Below are positions 47,520 through 60,100 of a DNA stretch of 64,000 nt, in pieces (the first letter of the stretch is position 1; the number at the start of each line of letters is the position of its first letter). A model generated the notes under the pieces. The model made no database searches, was not told the origin of the DNA, and saw nothing but the letters and a program-made list of their open reading frames with translations. Origin of the DNA: Podocnemis expansa. Lineage: Eukaryota > Chordata > Testudines > Podocnemididae. The translations under genes and the position numbers were made by a program. The stretch spans positions 36,304,033-36,368,032 of the forward strand of contig ML682005.1 of the NCBI GenBank assembly GCA_007922195.1, read 5' to 3'.

Positions 47520-50500
47520 GAGCTTCTTCCCAGAAGGTTGGGGGATCTAGGGTCTCATCATGGCTCCAAGTTGCTGCTTGAGGAATGTTGTATGGCTTCT
47601 GGAGTAAAATGCAGTGATGCTGACCTACTCAAATACAGGAGCAAATAGATAAATCCTGACTTGTGACAGTTTTTAAATAGTGAAAGGAACAGCTGGTCAA
47701 CTTGACTCCAGAGCAGTTAAGGGCACACAGATAAACACAATAGGTCAGTAACAGTGGTGGGATAGCAGTTGGAGGACTGCCAAAGTAGCGTGCCATAGCA
47801 TTATATGCACAAACAATGGACCAAACTAGCTCAGTTTGCACTGAACTTAACATACTTTAAAAGAGGATTCCAGAGTTTGTAATAAATGTGGAGTTAGTGT
47901 GCCCCAGTAAATTGCATTGTGACTACACAGGCATTTACACCACACTCAGTGAAGTTACTGCAGACTAAAAGCTCTTCCCTACTCCCACTAAATACAGTAA
48001 AGGAAGAACAGGGAATCTGGGCCACGTTATTAGTGAATAACATCAGATCATGAAAGAACCGTAAGTGCTAATTTCTCTGACAGTCAGTTTGACAGATCTG
48101 TACAAATTATTCAAAATACAAGTAGGAAGTCTAACCTATGTGTAATCCAGTTTTAAAGTATTGTATCCAGTATGGTGAACTTCAAGCAGCTTGTTTAATA
48201 TGATATAAAGTTTTAGGGAGTAGTGGGTTTTCAAGATATGATGTGGACAAATCTGATAGTGGGAATAACCTGTGGTTGTGTCCACTCATTTGGTCTTTGT
48301 GGACCATATGCTGCATAATGGGGGACAGTAATGGGAAGAGTACTAGCTGAATCCAGCAGTTTAATAGTCCTGCATGATCTCATTGAAATCAAAATTCTGT
48401 CTCATTCACACAAGAGATACATTAGCAATACTTTTATGGAGAGATTCTTGCTGTGTGGGAGGAGAAATTCTAATTCCCCTGTATTGAAAGGCTGCTTTCA
48501 GTGTATTTGAAAAATGGCTTCTTTATAGAAATTGATAGACAAATTGAGCAATGGACAGGCAAAATTTCTAGAGATAGGACTGGTATTCCTGGAAATAAAA
48601 ATGTGGAGAAAAGTTGGTGGAATTTAACATATTAGCCACAATTCTAAAGACTATTTTCTAGATGCTATTGAGTTGATTTCTCATTTTTCCTTTAATTTAT
48701 AGTTATTTTCTTTCATTTTATGATTTTTCTTTCTTCTCATTCTTTTTCAATCCTTCTTATACTTGTGACTTTAATTTCATAAAAGTTACATTAAAACTCT
48801 AAAACTAAAAGCTGTCCTATTTTAACAGTGTTTGCAGATAATGATTCTAACTAGCCCCTGATTTTGGTTCTATAGCCAAAAGGAACAGAAGTGGCTGATC
48901 TCCCAAGATTGTTGCCATTTGGAGCTGAAATCACAAACTAGTAAGTTGCAAGATTTTGGTTCAGATTTTGCACCAAAATTCTAGCCTTGAGTCACAGCTC
49001 ATGAGATTTCTATGCTGTTCTATGAACCTTAACTTTAATCCCAGTGAGAACACTGACTACTTAATCTGTCTCTATACATACATCATCTGAAACATAAGGA
49101 TTCCAAGGAATTCCTTTGGTCCGCATCTGTTTTTCCATTGTATGTTTTAACCAAGTCAGAGAAGACTGAGCTTGATGTTTCTGATATTTTTAAGACAACA
49201 TGCTGAAAAACACTTTTAAAAACTTTCGTGTCTTCTTCAGATATCATTCAGCAGAGGAAAAAGAGGCTTTGAATCAATTTTTTTGTAGGTCACCTTTAAA
49301 CGTATACATGTATAGACTGGGAAATCTGACCTAACTTATGATGCAAAATGGGTAACTTAAGTTTTTGCATTTAACTGCCTTGTAAACTATTTACTGCGAA
49401 AGTTTTGTTGCATTAGTATTATTTACATTTTTAGAATCCTTTTATTTTTTGAAAGAAAAATAAATTGCCCATGCTTAAAAATATTCCTAATTAGGTTGTA
49501 GGTTTCAAAAAATGCTTAATGAGATGTGAGAGAGGACAGAACTGAAACATCAATGAGGTGAGTGGGTTGAACGAAAAGACTGAATTAAAAACTCTGCTGC
49601 TGTTAATATTTGGCCACAAAGCACTTCCAGCAAAGCACAGTTAACAAGGCACTAGCTCTTCTGCCTACACTAGGCCAGAATGAGGTATCTTTACTCTGAC
49701 TTACTACTTTACTCCATATCACAGGTAGTTCCATTGACTTCAATAGGACAACCTATGGTGTAAGGTACTGCATTCCTTCCCATTGTGATGACAACTTACG
49801 GGAAAATGAAATCTTAGAAATTGCAGAATATTGCAGAATGTCCCCTCCAGTTTTTTGAGAGACTCTATAATTGTTGGACTGGCAATTTCTCATGCCCTAG
49901 TTTTTCCTGTTCCTACTGTTCAGAACTTAGGACTTTTTTTTAGTGTAAAAACAGTACAGTTTTAATTGTACATTTCAGTGCAATTAAAAAAGAACACTTT
50001 GAAACTTACATTTGAATAGGTGCTAACGTATCAGTTTTGAGAGTTGCCATGTTTACTGCAACAGCAGAAAGTCTGTTGTCTCATTATCTTAAAGATTTCC
50101 TTTTTGTTTGCTTCTTAGCGATTTTTACTATGTGTGTTTTTCAATGCATGTATCACACAAGTTGTCCCAATAACAGCCTGTGTCTTTGAGTTGGAGCTGA
50201 CTTTAATATCCCGAAGATGTATGGTACCCTACAAAATAACAATGTATGAGCATAGTTGTCAACTTTTCCTATTATCGTAGTTGAAAAGGAATGGAACATG
50301 ACTTTGTGGTCAGTGTCATAATTGTTGTCAACTGTGTGCATTTTGTAGTGTATATTAAGCATCCCAAAAGACTTTGGGGCTTTATTAGTTTGAATTAGCA
50401 AAATAATAACAATAATTCTGCATAGCTACAGAGACTTCTCAGGAGTTAATTTGCATTCTTTTATAATGTTTGTTTTATCTAAACTTTCTTCACACTCTTG

Positions 50501-50571
50501 GTTGTGGGTGTATTCCTAAGTGTGCATTTCTTACAAGCCTCTTTTCAGTGTTCAGTGTTTTGGGGGAAAAA
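47520..50571. other. Unique AT-rich DNA
   Basis: About 3 kb with no convincing transposon; a MITE-like arm (TTCCATTGACTTCAATAGGA at 49731-49750) is the only recognisable piece. Frames at 47629-47853 and 50153-50401 have no domain. Confidence 0.4.
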
Positions 50572-50712
50572 ACAAGTCCTGTGGCACCTTGAAGACTAAC
50601 AAATTTCTTCAGGCATAAGCTTTCATGGGATGCAACCCGCTTCCTCACAAAGTGGGTTGCAGCCCATGAAAGCTTATGCCAGAAGAAATTTGCTAGTCTT
50701 TAAGATGACTCA
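50572..50712. mobile_element. Penelope-like element tail palindrome, left part (interrupted)
   Basis: Two PLE tails face each other: the reverse arm 50594-50638 and the forward arm 50654-50698 are 45 bases each with three mismatches, around a 15-base spacer. GAAAGCTTATGCC on the forward arm preserves the GAAA box of the hammerhead-like motif. The forward tail stops at TTTAAGATGACTCA, where a hAT-like element is inserted. Its remaining 3' end (CACAGGACTTCCATTG, AGCTAACACGGCTACC) resumes at 53617-53676. Confidence 0.8.
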
Positions 50713-51233
50713 ATGTTCCCTCTAAGGTCTGGCGGCTTGTGTGCAAAATTTTCAACCCATGTGCAGAACTTTTTCTGAATAAAATTTTTGTGCAAATTCA
50801 CATGATGGAAATTATTGAAAAGTATAAAACAATGAAAAATTAATAAGTTACTTAAAATTGATTTTATTAATAATTTGAATGTATTCTATGCTTATGTGAC
50901 ATTATGTCTCATCAGCTCTTCAGTACTGTTCGTCTGCCTTTGTCGGTTTCCCAAAATGAATAAGCACATAAAAAGTTTAAAAAAGTGAAAGCACCTAACT
51001 TGCCTCTTGTTTTTCATTTTGCACAGCGGCCCATTTTACAATTAAAAAAAAAAATTGTCCTAAATTGTTTCTAGCCAGTTCAAATGTTCCCCTTTATTTG
51101 TTTTACTTAATTGGTCACTATTAGTAATTTTAATAATGGTACACTTTATTTTCCTTCATTTTATTAGTGTTTGCTATATGTTTTTTCCCCCAATTTAGCC
51201 CTTCCCTGAAGAGCAACAGGCCAAAAGTTAAAA

Positions 51234-51306
51234 ACCATAACCCAGGGCTTGAACCCACAACCCTGAGATTATAAATCTGCTACTCTACCAACTGAGTTAT
51301 GGAGGT
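51234..51306 (-). tRNA. tRNA-Lys-like pseudogene
   Basis: On the - strand a 73-base unit has an intact A box (TAACTCAGTTGGTAGAG), a D stem ACTC/GAGT with four pairs, ATAATCTCAGGGTTGTGGG and a B box GGGTTCAAGCC, closely matching vertebrate tRNA-Lys. The anticodon loop reads TTTATAA (TAT at the anticodon), two base pairs of the anticodon stem and most of the acceptor stem are lost, and there is no reason to expect function. A TTTTT run (a Pol III stop) follows at once at 51230-51234. It may be a tRNA pseudogene or the head of a tRNA-derived SINE caught inside the hAT-like element. Confidence 0.65.
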
Positions 51307-51669
51307 TCCCACTAGCAAAGTTTCTAGGAGTAAGGAATAACTGTGTACTCCACTGCCCCTTGATCTTTTTTCCCCTCCCTATAAACTGTTCTTTGGGTTT
51401 TTTGTTTGTTTGTTTTAAACATTCTACTTATCAGAAATAAAAAGCTGGACAATCACCTATTTTTAGAATGCCAGGGAGAGGAAGGACATGAAGGTAAAAA
51501 GGAGCCCTTGGCTAGCTCAGGAATAGCAACCTCCCCGCAGACGATCCTCAGCTGCACTTCAGCCTGCACCCCTGCCCAACTTCAGCTGCTCTCCCAGCCT
51601 TCCCCCCTCCCCCAGCTGATCCTTGGCCATGGTTCAGGCCTGCCCCTGCCTCCAGTCCTCGACCACTTT

Positions 51670-53207
51670 CATAGAATCATAGAATCCTAGGGTTGGAAGG
51701 GACCTCATAGGTCATCTAGTCCAACCCCCTGCCAGAGGCAGGACCACTCCCACTAAACCATCCCAGTCATGGTTTTATCCAGCCGGGCCTTAAACACCTC
51801 CAAAGATGGAGACTCCACCACCTCCCTTGGCAGCTCATTCCAATGTTTCACCACTCGCCTAGTAAAAAAGTTTTTTTCTAATATCCAGCCTCGACCTCCC
51901 TAACCGCAACTTGAGACCATTGCTCCTCGTCCTGTCCTCCTTTACTACCGAGAATAGTCGAGCTCCATCTTCCTTGGAGCACCCCTTCAAGTAGTTAAAG
52001 GTTGCTATCAAATCCCCCCTCAATCTTCTCTTCTGCAGACTAAATAAGCCTAATGCTTTCAGTCTTTCCTCATAGGGCTTGTGCTCCAACCCTTTAACCA
52101 TTTTGGTTGCCCTCCTCTGACCTCTCTCCAGCAGGTCCCTGTCCTTTTTGTAGTGGGGAGTGCAAAACTGAACACAGTATTCCAGATGTGGCCTCACCAG
52201 TGCAGAATAGAGGGGAATGATCACATCCCTTGATCTGCTGGTAATACTTCTTTTGATGCAGTCCAGTATGCCGTTGGCCTTTTTGGCAGTAAGAGCACAC
52301 TGCTGACTCATATCTAGCTTCCCATCCACCATGACCCCCAGGTCCTTTTCTACACTGCTGCTACTTAACTGAATGTTTCCCAGTCTGTAGCAGTGCATGG
52401 GGTTTTTCCGTCCCACATGCAGGACTTTACACTTGTCCTTATTGAACTTCGTAAGATTTTTATTGGCCCACTGTTCCAATTTATCTAGGTCTCTCTGAAT
52501 CCTGTCCTTGCCCTCCAACGTGTGTACTGTTCCCCCTAGCTTGGTGTCATCCGCAAACTTACTGAGAGTACAGTCTATTCCATCATCAAGATCATTGATG
52601 AAAATGTTGAACAGAACCGGCCCCAGGACCGACCCCTGGGGCACACCACTAGTGACTGGCTGCCAGCTAGACATGGAACCATTGATTCCTACACACTGAA
52701 ACCATTGATCTAGCCAGTTTTCTATCCACCTTACAGTCCACCTATCCAACCCCTACTTCCTTAATTTGCCAATGAGAATGCTGTGGGAAACTGTATCAAA
52801 AGCCTTGCTAAAATCAAGGTATATCACATCAACGGTTCTTCCTGCATCTAGAAAACCAGTCATCTGATCATAGAAGGAAATGAGATTGGTCAGGCATGAT
52901 TTACCCTTGGTAAATCCATGCTGACTGTTCCTGATCACTTTATTTTCCTCTAAGTGTTTGAGGATGGATTCTTTGAGAATCTGCTCCATAATTTTTCCAG
53001 GGATTGAGGTGAGGCTGACTGGTCTGTAGTTCCCTGGATCCTCCTTTTTCCCTTTCTTGAAAATAGGCACTACATTTGCTTTTTTCCAATCCTCTGGCAC
53101 CTCCCCCGTTCCCCATGAGTTTTGAAAGATAACAGCCAGAGGTGCTGCTATCTCATCGGCCAATTCCCTCAGCACCCTTGGATGTAGTTCGTCCGGCCCC
53201 ATGGACT
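51670..53207 (-). mobile_element. CR1 LINE, 5'-truncated, relatively young
   Basis: Read on the - strand the copy starts in the RT at [13 protein letters not shown] and ends with the CR1 3' UTR: TTGGACTAGATGACCTATGA, AGGTCCCTTCCAACCC and the terminal repeat ATTCTATGATTCTATGA at 51686-51670. It is 1.54 kb long. It is less diverged than the CR1 at 1976-5284: its RT keeps all catalytic motifs, and only an in-frame stop and a 3' frameshift interrupt it. It sits inside the hAT-like element, so it is the youngest of the three layers here. Confidence 0.95.
51859..53207 (-). pseudogene. CR1 ORF2 reverse transcriptase, one in-frame stop
   Basis: From 53207 downward the frame gives [74 protein letters not shown] and motif [23 protein letters not shown] at 52755-52753 follows KLRK. 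The same frame then continues with [13 protein letters not shown], motif [21 protein letters not shown], the catalytic FADD ([10 protein letters not shown]), [15 protein letters not shown], the thumb and the C-terminal [20 protein letters not shown], ending after [10 protein letters not shown] where an extra T in a T-run at 51871-51877 shifts the frame. Open frames reported as 52753-53406 and 51859-52749 are therefore one reading frame split by one stop. The N-terminal residues of the upper frame beyond 53207 come from GC-rich minisatellite and are not CR1. Confidence 0.93.
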
Positions 53208-53600
53208 TTGCCGGCCTGACACACCCGCTCTGCTGGCATGGCCCTGCCCAGCCCCGGCCCCGCTCATCCTCAGCCGCTTTGCCGGCCTGGCCCTGCCTGG
53301 CCCCGGCCTCCCTTGCTGCTTTGCTGGCCTGGCCCTGCCCGGCCCCAGCACCCCCCCGTCGCTGCTCAGCTGGCCCAGCCCGGCCCCACTCCCCCACCCC
53401 AACCAATCCTCAGCTGCTTTGCCGGCCTCACCCTGCCTGGCCCTGGCCCCGCTCCTTCCCCTGGCTGATCCTCGGCTGCTCTGCTGGCCTGCCCAGCCAA
53501 TCCTGGGCTGCGCTGCTGGTTTGGCCCTCCCTGTGCATGGAAATGGAAAAGCCCTGCACAGGGAGGATTTTTTTAGGTGCGCGGCCACACAGCCGCGCAT
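53208..53600. repeat. GC-rich imperfect minisatellite
   Basis: Variants of CAGCTGCTTTGCCGGCCTGG, CCCTGCCTGGCCCCG recur about six times at irregular 45-70-base spacing, with strong C bias on the + strand. It ends in GTGCGCGGCCACACAGCCGC, a short hairpin next to the hAT-like right end. Frames of 65-150 residues on both strands (Ala/Pro/Gly/Arg-rich) are artefacts of it. Confidence 0.75.
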
Positions 53601-53616
53601 CTTAGAGGGAGCATAA

Positions 53617-53676
53617 CTCACAGGACTTCCATTGTTTTTGCTATATACAAGCTAACACGGCTACCCGTCTAGAACT
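53617..53676 (+). mobile_element. Penelope-like element tail, right part of the interrupted copy
   Basis: CTCACAGGACTTCCATTGTT, then AGCTAACACGGCTACCCG continue the tail cut at 50712. Order and spacing match the uninterrupted copy at 24391-24530. Confidence 0.8.
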
Positions 53677-55650
53677 GTTTTTGAGTTATCTGTGGAACAA
53701 TTTTTTACAGTGGGAGAATAATATTTATTTCAATCTTGTATTACAAAGTGGCTGCCTAGCTTTTACTCAGGCTTTCTAGAAAGCATCATTTCTGGGCAAA
53801 GATCACTCGTGGGAAATTTCAGCATAGAAGGAGAGGTTTTCAAAAAGTCATGAATGAATAAGAATGGTCAGTTATAAATAAAGCTGCTTTGCAATCTTAG
53901 TTATGGCTTTTCTAAAAAGCAAACACTAATTTAATAACCACTAAGCCTGATTTTCAAAGCAGAGAATGCCTGTGGCACCTGATAACAAGCAAGGGTGCTG
54001 TCCGTTTCATCAGTTAGATAGCTTTCTGTTGTCCTTATGCCTTAACCCAAGCCACTTGCATACTGCTGAGCTGTTCAGTAGAGCATCAGTATGTGAGATA
54101 AAAAATAAACCCACAAGTACTGTGCCTGAAGATACATCAGCACTTCTCAGGGATGGCACTCATACATCCTTACATTCATAATTCCACTCCCTCCTCAAAA
54201 GCCACTTCCTTTGTTTGGCTTTCCACAACATTCTCCATTCTGGGAGCCGTCTACTTCTCCCCACTTGCCCTACTAACTTTCACTTTACTGTATAATAATG
54301 AATCATATTAGCTGCATTTGTTCTAACCCTCATCTGTCTTTTCTCTTCCCCCTTCCTTTATGTATTTATTTGTATGTTTTATTTTTGTCTAATTTACCAT
54401 GTTAAGCTAAATTGGTTTAAACATGATTAAAACAAATTCAAATATACCTATATTAACAGTTTGCACCTGTGCAACTATACGAGTTTTAGTACCTCTTGTG
54501 CAAGATGGCTGGGCTCTACAGGTGCTGGGAAGGGAAAGGCTGGAAGTATGTTGAGGGTGGAAATAGGAGGGCAGTAAGAGACTGCATTCCCTGATCCATG
54601 GCTGTGTGAGAGCTTAAGTGAGTTGCGTAAATTAAAGTTATAACCCTGTTGCTTTAACTTATGCCAAGCTACACAATTTAGAATCAGGAAGCCATACTCC
54701 TCTTTGTGTTACATCCCACCTTTTCCTGAGTAAAATTTGGGTGCAATGAAGAATTGAGCTCCAAAGACTCAGATGGCTCCCCCCGTCACATCAGCAACAA
54801 AGGCATTAATGGATTGTTCAGGGTCCAAAAAGATTTAAAGATATAGTGGCAATTTTAATTCTGGGTTTTATTGAACTTTATTACTCTAAACATTTAACAT
54901 TAATTGTTCTGTGTTTTTAGAACAAATGCAGCATATAGAGCGAACCATTTCTTGAAGGGCCACAATGTCATTTAGAGAGCCCACCCCCCCCCATTTACCT
55001 TTTGTGTATTTCCATAAATCTAACACTGGTGCTCTGATGCTGTAATGATGAGCATGCTAGTAATATCTATAAATGAATGAAACTAATAAACAAACCTTCT
55101 GACTGTGTTTGCTAATGATTAAATACATTATTTTTCATTTATCTTTTCTTTAATTTTCAGTGGATGGGTTTAGTTGAAGTTTCAAATACTTTTCTCATAA
55201 TTCATGCACTTATTCTAAAACGGAATGATCAGATTTTGAACTGTAAAATTAACTTTCTTCTCTCACTGCAAGCTATAATTCCTCTGTAAAATATCTAAGC
55301 TGAGTTAAGGTTGAACTAAAGCCTTAGATGTGAACCTCCTAAACATTGAGGATTTTAGAGTCTGTATGAGGATCCAAATTTTACAACTGGCATCAATTTC
55401 CATTACATGCTGGGGGGAAAGGTCCTGGACTGAGCCACTCCCTAACCACTGGTTGTCTGTTCTCAGTCCAAATTATGTAATTGGAGCTCATCTCTGTCCT
55501 AATGGTTTTGAAAGTTAATTTTTAAAGCTGAATGAGAAAAATGCATATGCAATAATATTCCAGCCATTATTTTAGAAATACAATAACATAATTTGTTTCC
55601 TGTTGTTTCAGTAATCAAAGTAAAACCCTTGCTAATAATAGTTATATTTT
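53677..55650. other. Unique non-coding DNA
   Basis: No repeat or gene recognised. Frames at 53966-54181 and 55330-55518 have no domain. Confidence 0.4.
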
Positions 55651-55654
55651 CTTA

Positions 55655-55900
55655 CCACTTTCCAGCCAGGGAGCATCTGACACTTTACAGACTTCCATTA
55701 ACTTCTTAGCAGTCCTGTGAGAAGTAAGGTTTCCATTATTGGGTTTTTTAAACTATTGTACAAATTGATAAAATGAGGCATAGAGAAGTTAAGTGATTTA
55801 GCTAAGGTTGTACTGTTAAGTCAGTGGCAAAATTGTGGATAACTGAATCCTTGCTTCTGATCCCTAAGTCAGGCCATGTTTCCACAGTATTGTGTCTGTC
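55655..55900 (-). repeat. MIR SINE
   Basis: ACTTTACAGACTTCCATTAA, AGTCCTGTGAGAAGTAAGG, AAAATGAGGCATAGAGAAGT, TAAGTGATTTAGCTAAGGTT and GTCAGTGGCAAAATTG are the reverse complement of MIR in the right order (GAGGCACAGAGAGGTTAAGT ... CTAAGGTCACACAGC). Ancient and diverged, but close to full length. Confidence 0.8.
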
Positions 55901-56841
55901 TTGCAATACAGTTGATGAGATTAATTGGTTTTGCCTTGGACAACAGATTGCATGGAATGGATTATTTTACAAACAAGTGTGGAGTGCCAAGTATTTGTTT
56001 TTCATTTACTATTCAGAATACTAGTGGTCCACATCTTAAATGACATTGAATCTATGAAAAAGAAAAAGAAAAAAAAAGACTTTAAAGTAGAAATGTTAAG
56101 TAATAAATAGTACAGCTAAAAAATCAATAATAAAAGGTAGGTGGTTGTTATTGCTAATTTAATTGTCTATCTTGTATAAAATTGCATCTAAACAACCACA
56201 GTATATCTGCTTATACTTATTGAAATGTAACTCTCATATGCTGTTTGAAAACAAGGTGACATGAAAATAGCTATAAAAATAAAGTATTCTAAGATCTCCA
56301 ATATACCTGTGAATAAATGAAGTACACAGAAGTAAAAGAGGGAAAGCAATGTGGAGTTGTCTAAAGAATTACATGACGGTAATAAAAGAGTTTGTTTTTT
56401 TCCCTTTATTGATTATTCCCAGAATTTTAGGTTTCATAGTTTAGATTGACAATCGAGTTATTTGCCCATCCCTAGTGACTGACAACAGATAATGGAAAGG
56501 CTTTTACCATGATATAACAGCAGAGAATAATTTCTAATTTACTACTATAGTTCTCATCAAAAGTACCCCAGCAAAAACATTAGATTTATCACTTCAATTA
56601 CTGGAATTTCACATTTGGTTTAAAGAGACATGTTTCTATAATGTGACAGGCTTTACAGATTCTGAACTTCTTCAGTCATTTTGGCTATCAGAGTAATCAG
56701 GAAGAGATATAAATGAAAGCAATTGTTTTAGTTTTATAACTTTCAGTGCTGTCTGCTGGCAAGCAATGAAACAGGCCATGAACTGATGGTCTTTGCCAAG
56801 TCTATAAAAGGAAAAAAATGTTTTTCTCATCACAGCCTTGT

Positions 56842-56871
56842 TATGTATGTATGTATTTATTTATTTATTTT
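56842..56871. repeat. Microsatellite, (TATG)n then (TATT)n
   Basis: About three TATG units and five TATT units in a row. Confidence 0.85.
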
Positions 56872-57087
56872 AAAGCCAACTGTCTGATAATGGACAGGAC
56901 CAGTATTGAAATAGTATTCAATTAACATTTACAAAATAACTTTGTATTTCCATTCTAAATCATCCACGTAGCCATAGTAAGTTTTATTTACCTCAAAAAT
57001 ACATGCACTGCATTTAATGCATGTATTCACAACTCTCATACCCAGCTTGCAAGCCTCAAGCTTGTACAGGGAACCAAAAGAGTTCCA

Positions 57088-57119
57088 GAAGAAAGAGAGA
57101 AAGAAAGAAAGAAAGAAAA
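57088..57119. repeat. Microsatellite, (GAAA)n
   Basis: AGAAGAAAGAGAGAAAG followed by about four GAAA units; the Phe/Leu/Ser-rich antisense frame at 56929-57165 crosses it and is an artefact. Confidence 0.85.
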
Positions 57120-60100
57120 CAAATGGCTTCAGAAAAGAAACATAATTGTTAAACAGCCATTTCAATCCTTGGTATCATCTGCTTTTTGTCTGTGAGAGGA
57201 AGAGGTTCTGTGCATCTTTGTACAGGTGGATCCCTGAGATAGCCACACCTGATGATTTCAGTCTCTGTATCTACTGCCTTTAAAGTCTCAGAGCCTGACT
57301 CTCATTTTTGAGGCTGAGGAGCCCTCAAGGAAACGGTCTTCAGCACCATCTTCTACTTCACAGTATGATGAGTAACAGCCCCCATTCATTATGGAGGCAG
57401 GGTGCTTGGATCATCCACAAGCTGAGTGGCCACTTCTCCCAACACCAGTTTTCTCTCCTAGTGCACTCCTTGCTGCTCCATCCAAGATCAAGATCTTGGT
57501 GAGATGCCTTGAGGGAAGGTGCTCCTAACAAGGATCACAACTATCATCTTCCTGCCCTCACCCCACCCCCCACCCCCCACAGTAGTTTTGCCAACTGGAT
57601 CTTCATTTTTAAATGGAAACCTGTCCTGGAACAGGACAATGCAGAGTCCTTTCGTTGAGCCACCAGGTCCTCTGTGATCTGCCGTATTAACCATACAAAA
57701 ATGCAGGCATGTTAAAGCCCTCATAATGAAATCTCATCCAAAGAGAGCATGTTTTGGATCCTACTATAGGCATTTCATAATTCATAAATAAATGCACAGC
57801 TTGCTGATATCTGTTATTAATAAAATGTGATCATACACTGTATTGAAGACTAGCCTCTAGATTTCTATAGTACAATTGATAATACCAAGATGATATTTAC
57901 TTTAAAAGGAGGAGTTTCCTCCATTTTTATGCATGCAAATATAGTCTTCTTTGGACTTTCCTGCAGAAGTGTGACACTGAAGAAGTTAAGCCAGTTACAC
58001 ATTTTTATGGTCTGTTACAGTTGTGTTTTCAAAAAACTGTGATTTAGATCACAGAAAGGAAATATCTAAAAGCCCATGCAGTTGGCATATGTGCATAAGT
58101 GATTGAGTATATCTGTTTATGAGGTACAATATTTGAGTGATAATGTTTATTGTGAATTCTATTAGGCTGATAACATAATTTCAGATTAACATTCTTATTC
58201 TTTTTATATTCTGTCATCAGTTTTTACTTAATTTGAAGTATAGCTCTGTAATTTAGTCACATATCCTAGGATGATTTGGGGGAAAGGGGACGTGAAGGTC
58301 ATTTTGTTTAATTTTGTGCTAAAAAGAAACTAAAGCATTTTGAAATTCCAAGATGGCATCCCCAAATGAATCAGAAACACTTTAGTGACTGATTATATTG
58401 GTTCCTTCTGTCAAATTTTAAAGCGTAACTATTTTAGTGTGTCATAAGTATTTTGTTTTTTAATATACATGCCATAGTAATTCAGAGGGTTTAGTAAAAT
58501 TACATTTAAAATTAAGTTTGGGGTCATAGTGTTATCTTAATGGAATTATTTCAAATAATTTCATCTTACAGCCGTGTACTGTGGCAGATGTTTGCAAATC
58601 TTGGTGTAAAACTGATTGAAATATTTTAAGAAAACTGAAATAATGTCAGTGGCAAAATTTATTTTACCAAGTGCAGATGTAAGACATCAAGTTCTCAGGC
58701 TGATGGCAGAATTAACAAAAAACACCATCTGGTTCAATAATTATCTGAAAATACCCATATTCTTGCATTTGTTTTAATACCACTAAGTTCCCAGCTTTAT
58801 TTTATCTTTGTTTGCACACCAACGAGACTAGATTGTGTAAAATGAAGACTAGTTCCATCTGATCATTTTTTAAAAATGTGTTTTTGCATGAATAATGAAT
58901 CTTTGAATTGTTACTAAACAAGCAAATTATTTGCGTATGTGTCGCATCGGTTATCAAGTTTGCACATGTGACAGCTTCAACAGCCGTCACATAAAATGCA
59001 TAGAGCTTGTAACCATATGTTTTTGCTTGACAAAAAGCTAAAACTCAAGATCAATTTTCAATATGGAATGCACAAATTAACACTTTAAAATGCACCACAA
59101 TATGTGCGGTGTGGCAAAATTTGCAGAAATAGCACGTTTCTAGATATTAACTGATATCTTTGGATTCGACCTTAAGGTATTCAATCATTTTGATTAAAAG
59201 ACTGATTTCTCATAAAACCACAGTCTGTTGGAGGCGCAAAGCCAATGACATTTGAGCATTCATATATTTTCATAAACTTTGAACAATGTCAGTGAGATAC
59301 CTCTTCAATCTTGGCCACACAACAGCAGGGTATTCAATCTTTCTTTAGCTTAAGACAGAAAATTTGAATATCAGCATAGGGTTATTAATGTGACAGTTCA
59401 CATGGTGTGCACCATGTTGATTCTTAAGAAGCAGTACTGTGGAACGTACAGAGTGCTCTACTTTGTACTCTTATCATTAAAAATCAAACCAAAACCAAAA
59501 CAAAATAATATTTAAAACCCACTGTTTTTTCATAACATGATTATTGTACGTAAAGCACTAAAAGAGTTGACTACAATGTGCACATCCTGAAAGTAACTAA
59601 TATTATTTCCTGTATTCTTTCTTATGGTTTATTTAATATTAAAGATAATGATACAATAGAGGTTCCATAATGCATTATTTACTTCTATTTGATTTTTCCT
59701 TAAAAAAATGACTAAATGCCACAACATTGAGCATTTAGCCACTTGTTCTCCATGCCTTTTATTCTGACTTATTTCTGTCAAAATTTTAAGCATTCTAAAA
59801 TAATAAATTGATCCTGCTATCCTTATTTCTTGAAATTCAGATTTTTGAGTAATGTTATGTTGTTTCATACAGTCATGTCATTTTACATTACATCATGTTG
59901 TTCGTCAGATACAATGGAACTTTTTGTGATGCATTGTAAATGACAAAACATGCTGCAATATGTTATATCTATTGCTGTGTGCCCCTGATAACATTGCTTT
60001 TTCTGTAAAGTGTTGTCGCCTGAGCAGCTTGGGAGAAACCAGATGGGCTGTGAGGGGAAGATGAGCAATTCTGTCTTGCCCAAACTGCAAATGTGACAAT

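Larger units (their letters stand above)
50713..53612. mobile_element. hAT-like element inserted in the PLE tail and itself carrying a CR1
   Basis: ATGTTCCCTCTAAGG at the left and CATCTTAGAGGGAGC at the right are inverted. The flanks ATGACTCA (50705-50712) and ATAACTCA (53613-53620) form a 7-of-8 target duplication, which sets it as hAT-like, although the exact first base is uncertain by about two positions. Removing the CR1 insertion (51670-53207) leaves about 1.36 kb: an AT-rich left part, a tRNA-Lys-like pseudogene, and GC-rich right parts (51520-51665 and 53208-53600). No transposase was found. The TTCCCTCTAAG end is a known type among reptile and amphibian hATs. Confidence 0.7.

Noticed and set aside
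53169..53621. Frames of 65-150 residues rich in Ala, Pro, Gly and Arg on both strands
   Set aside because: They cross the GC-rich minisatellite; both strands are open because of base bias and not because of coding.
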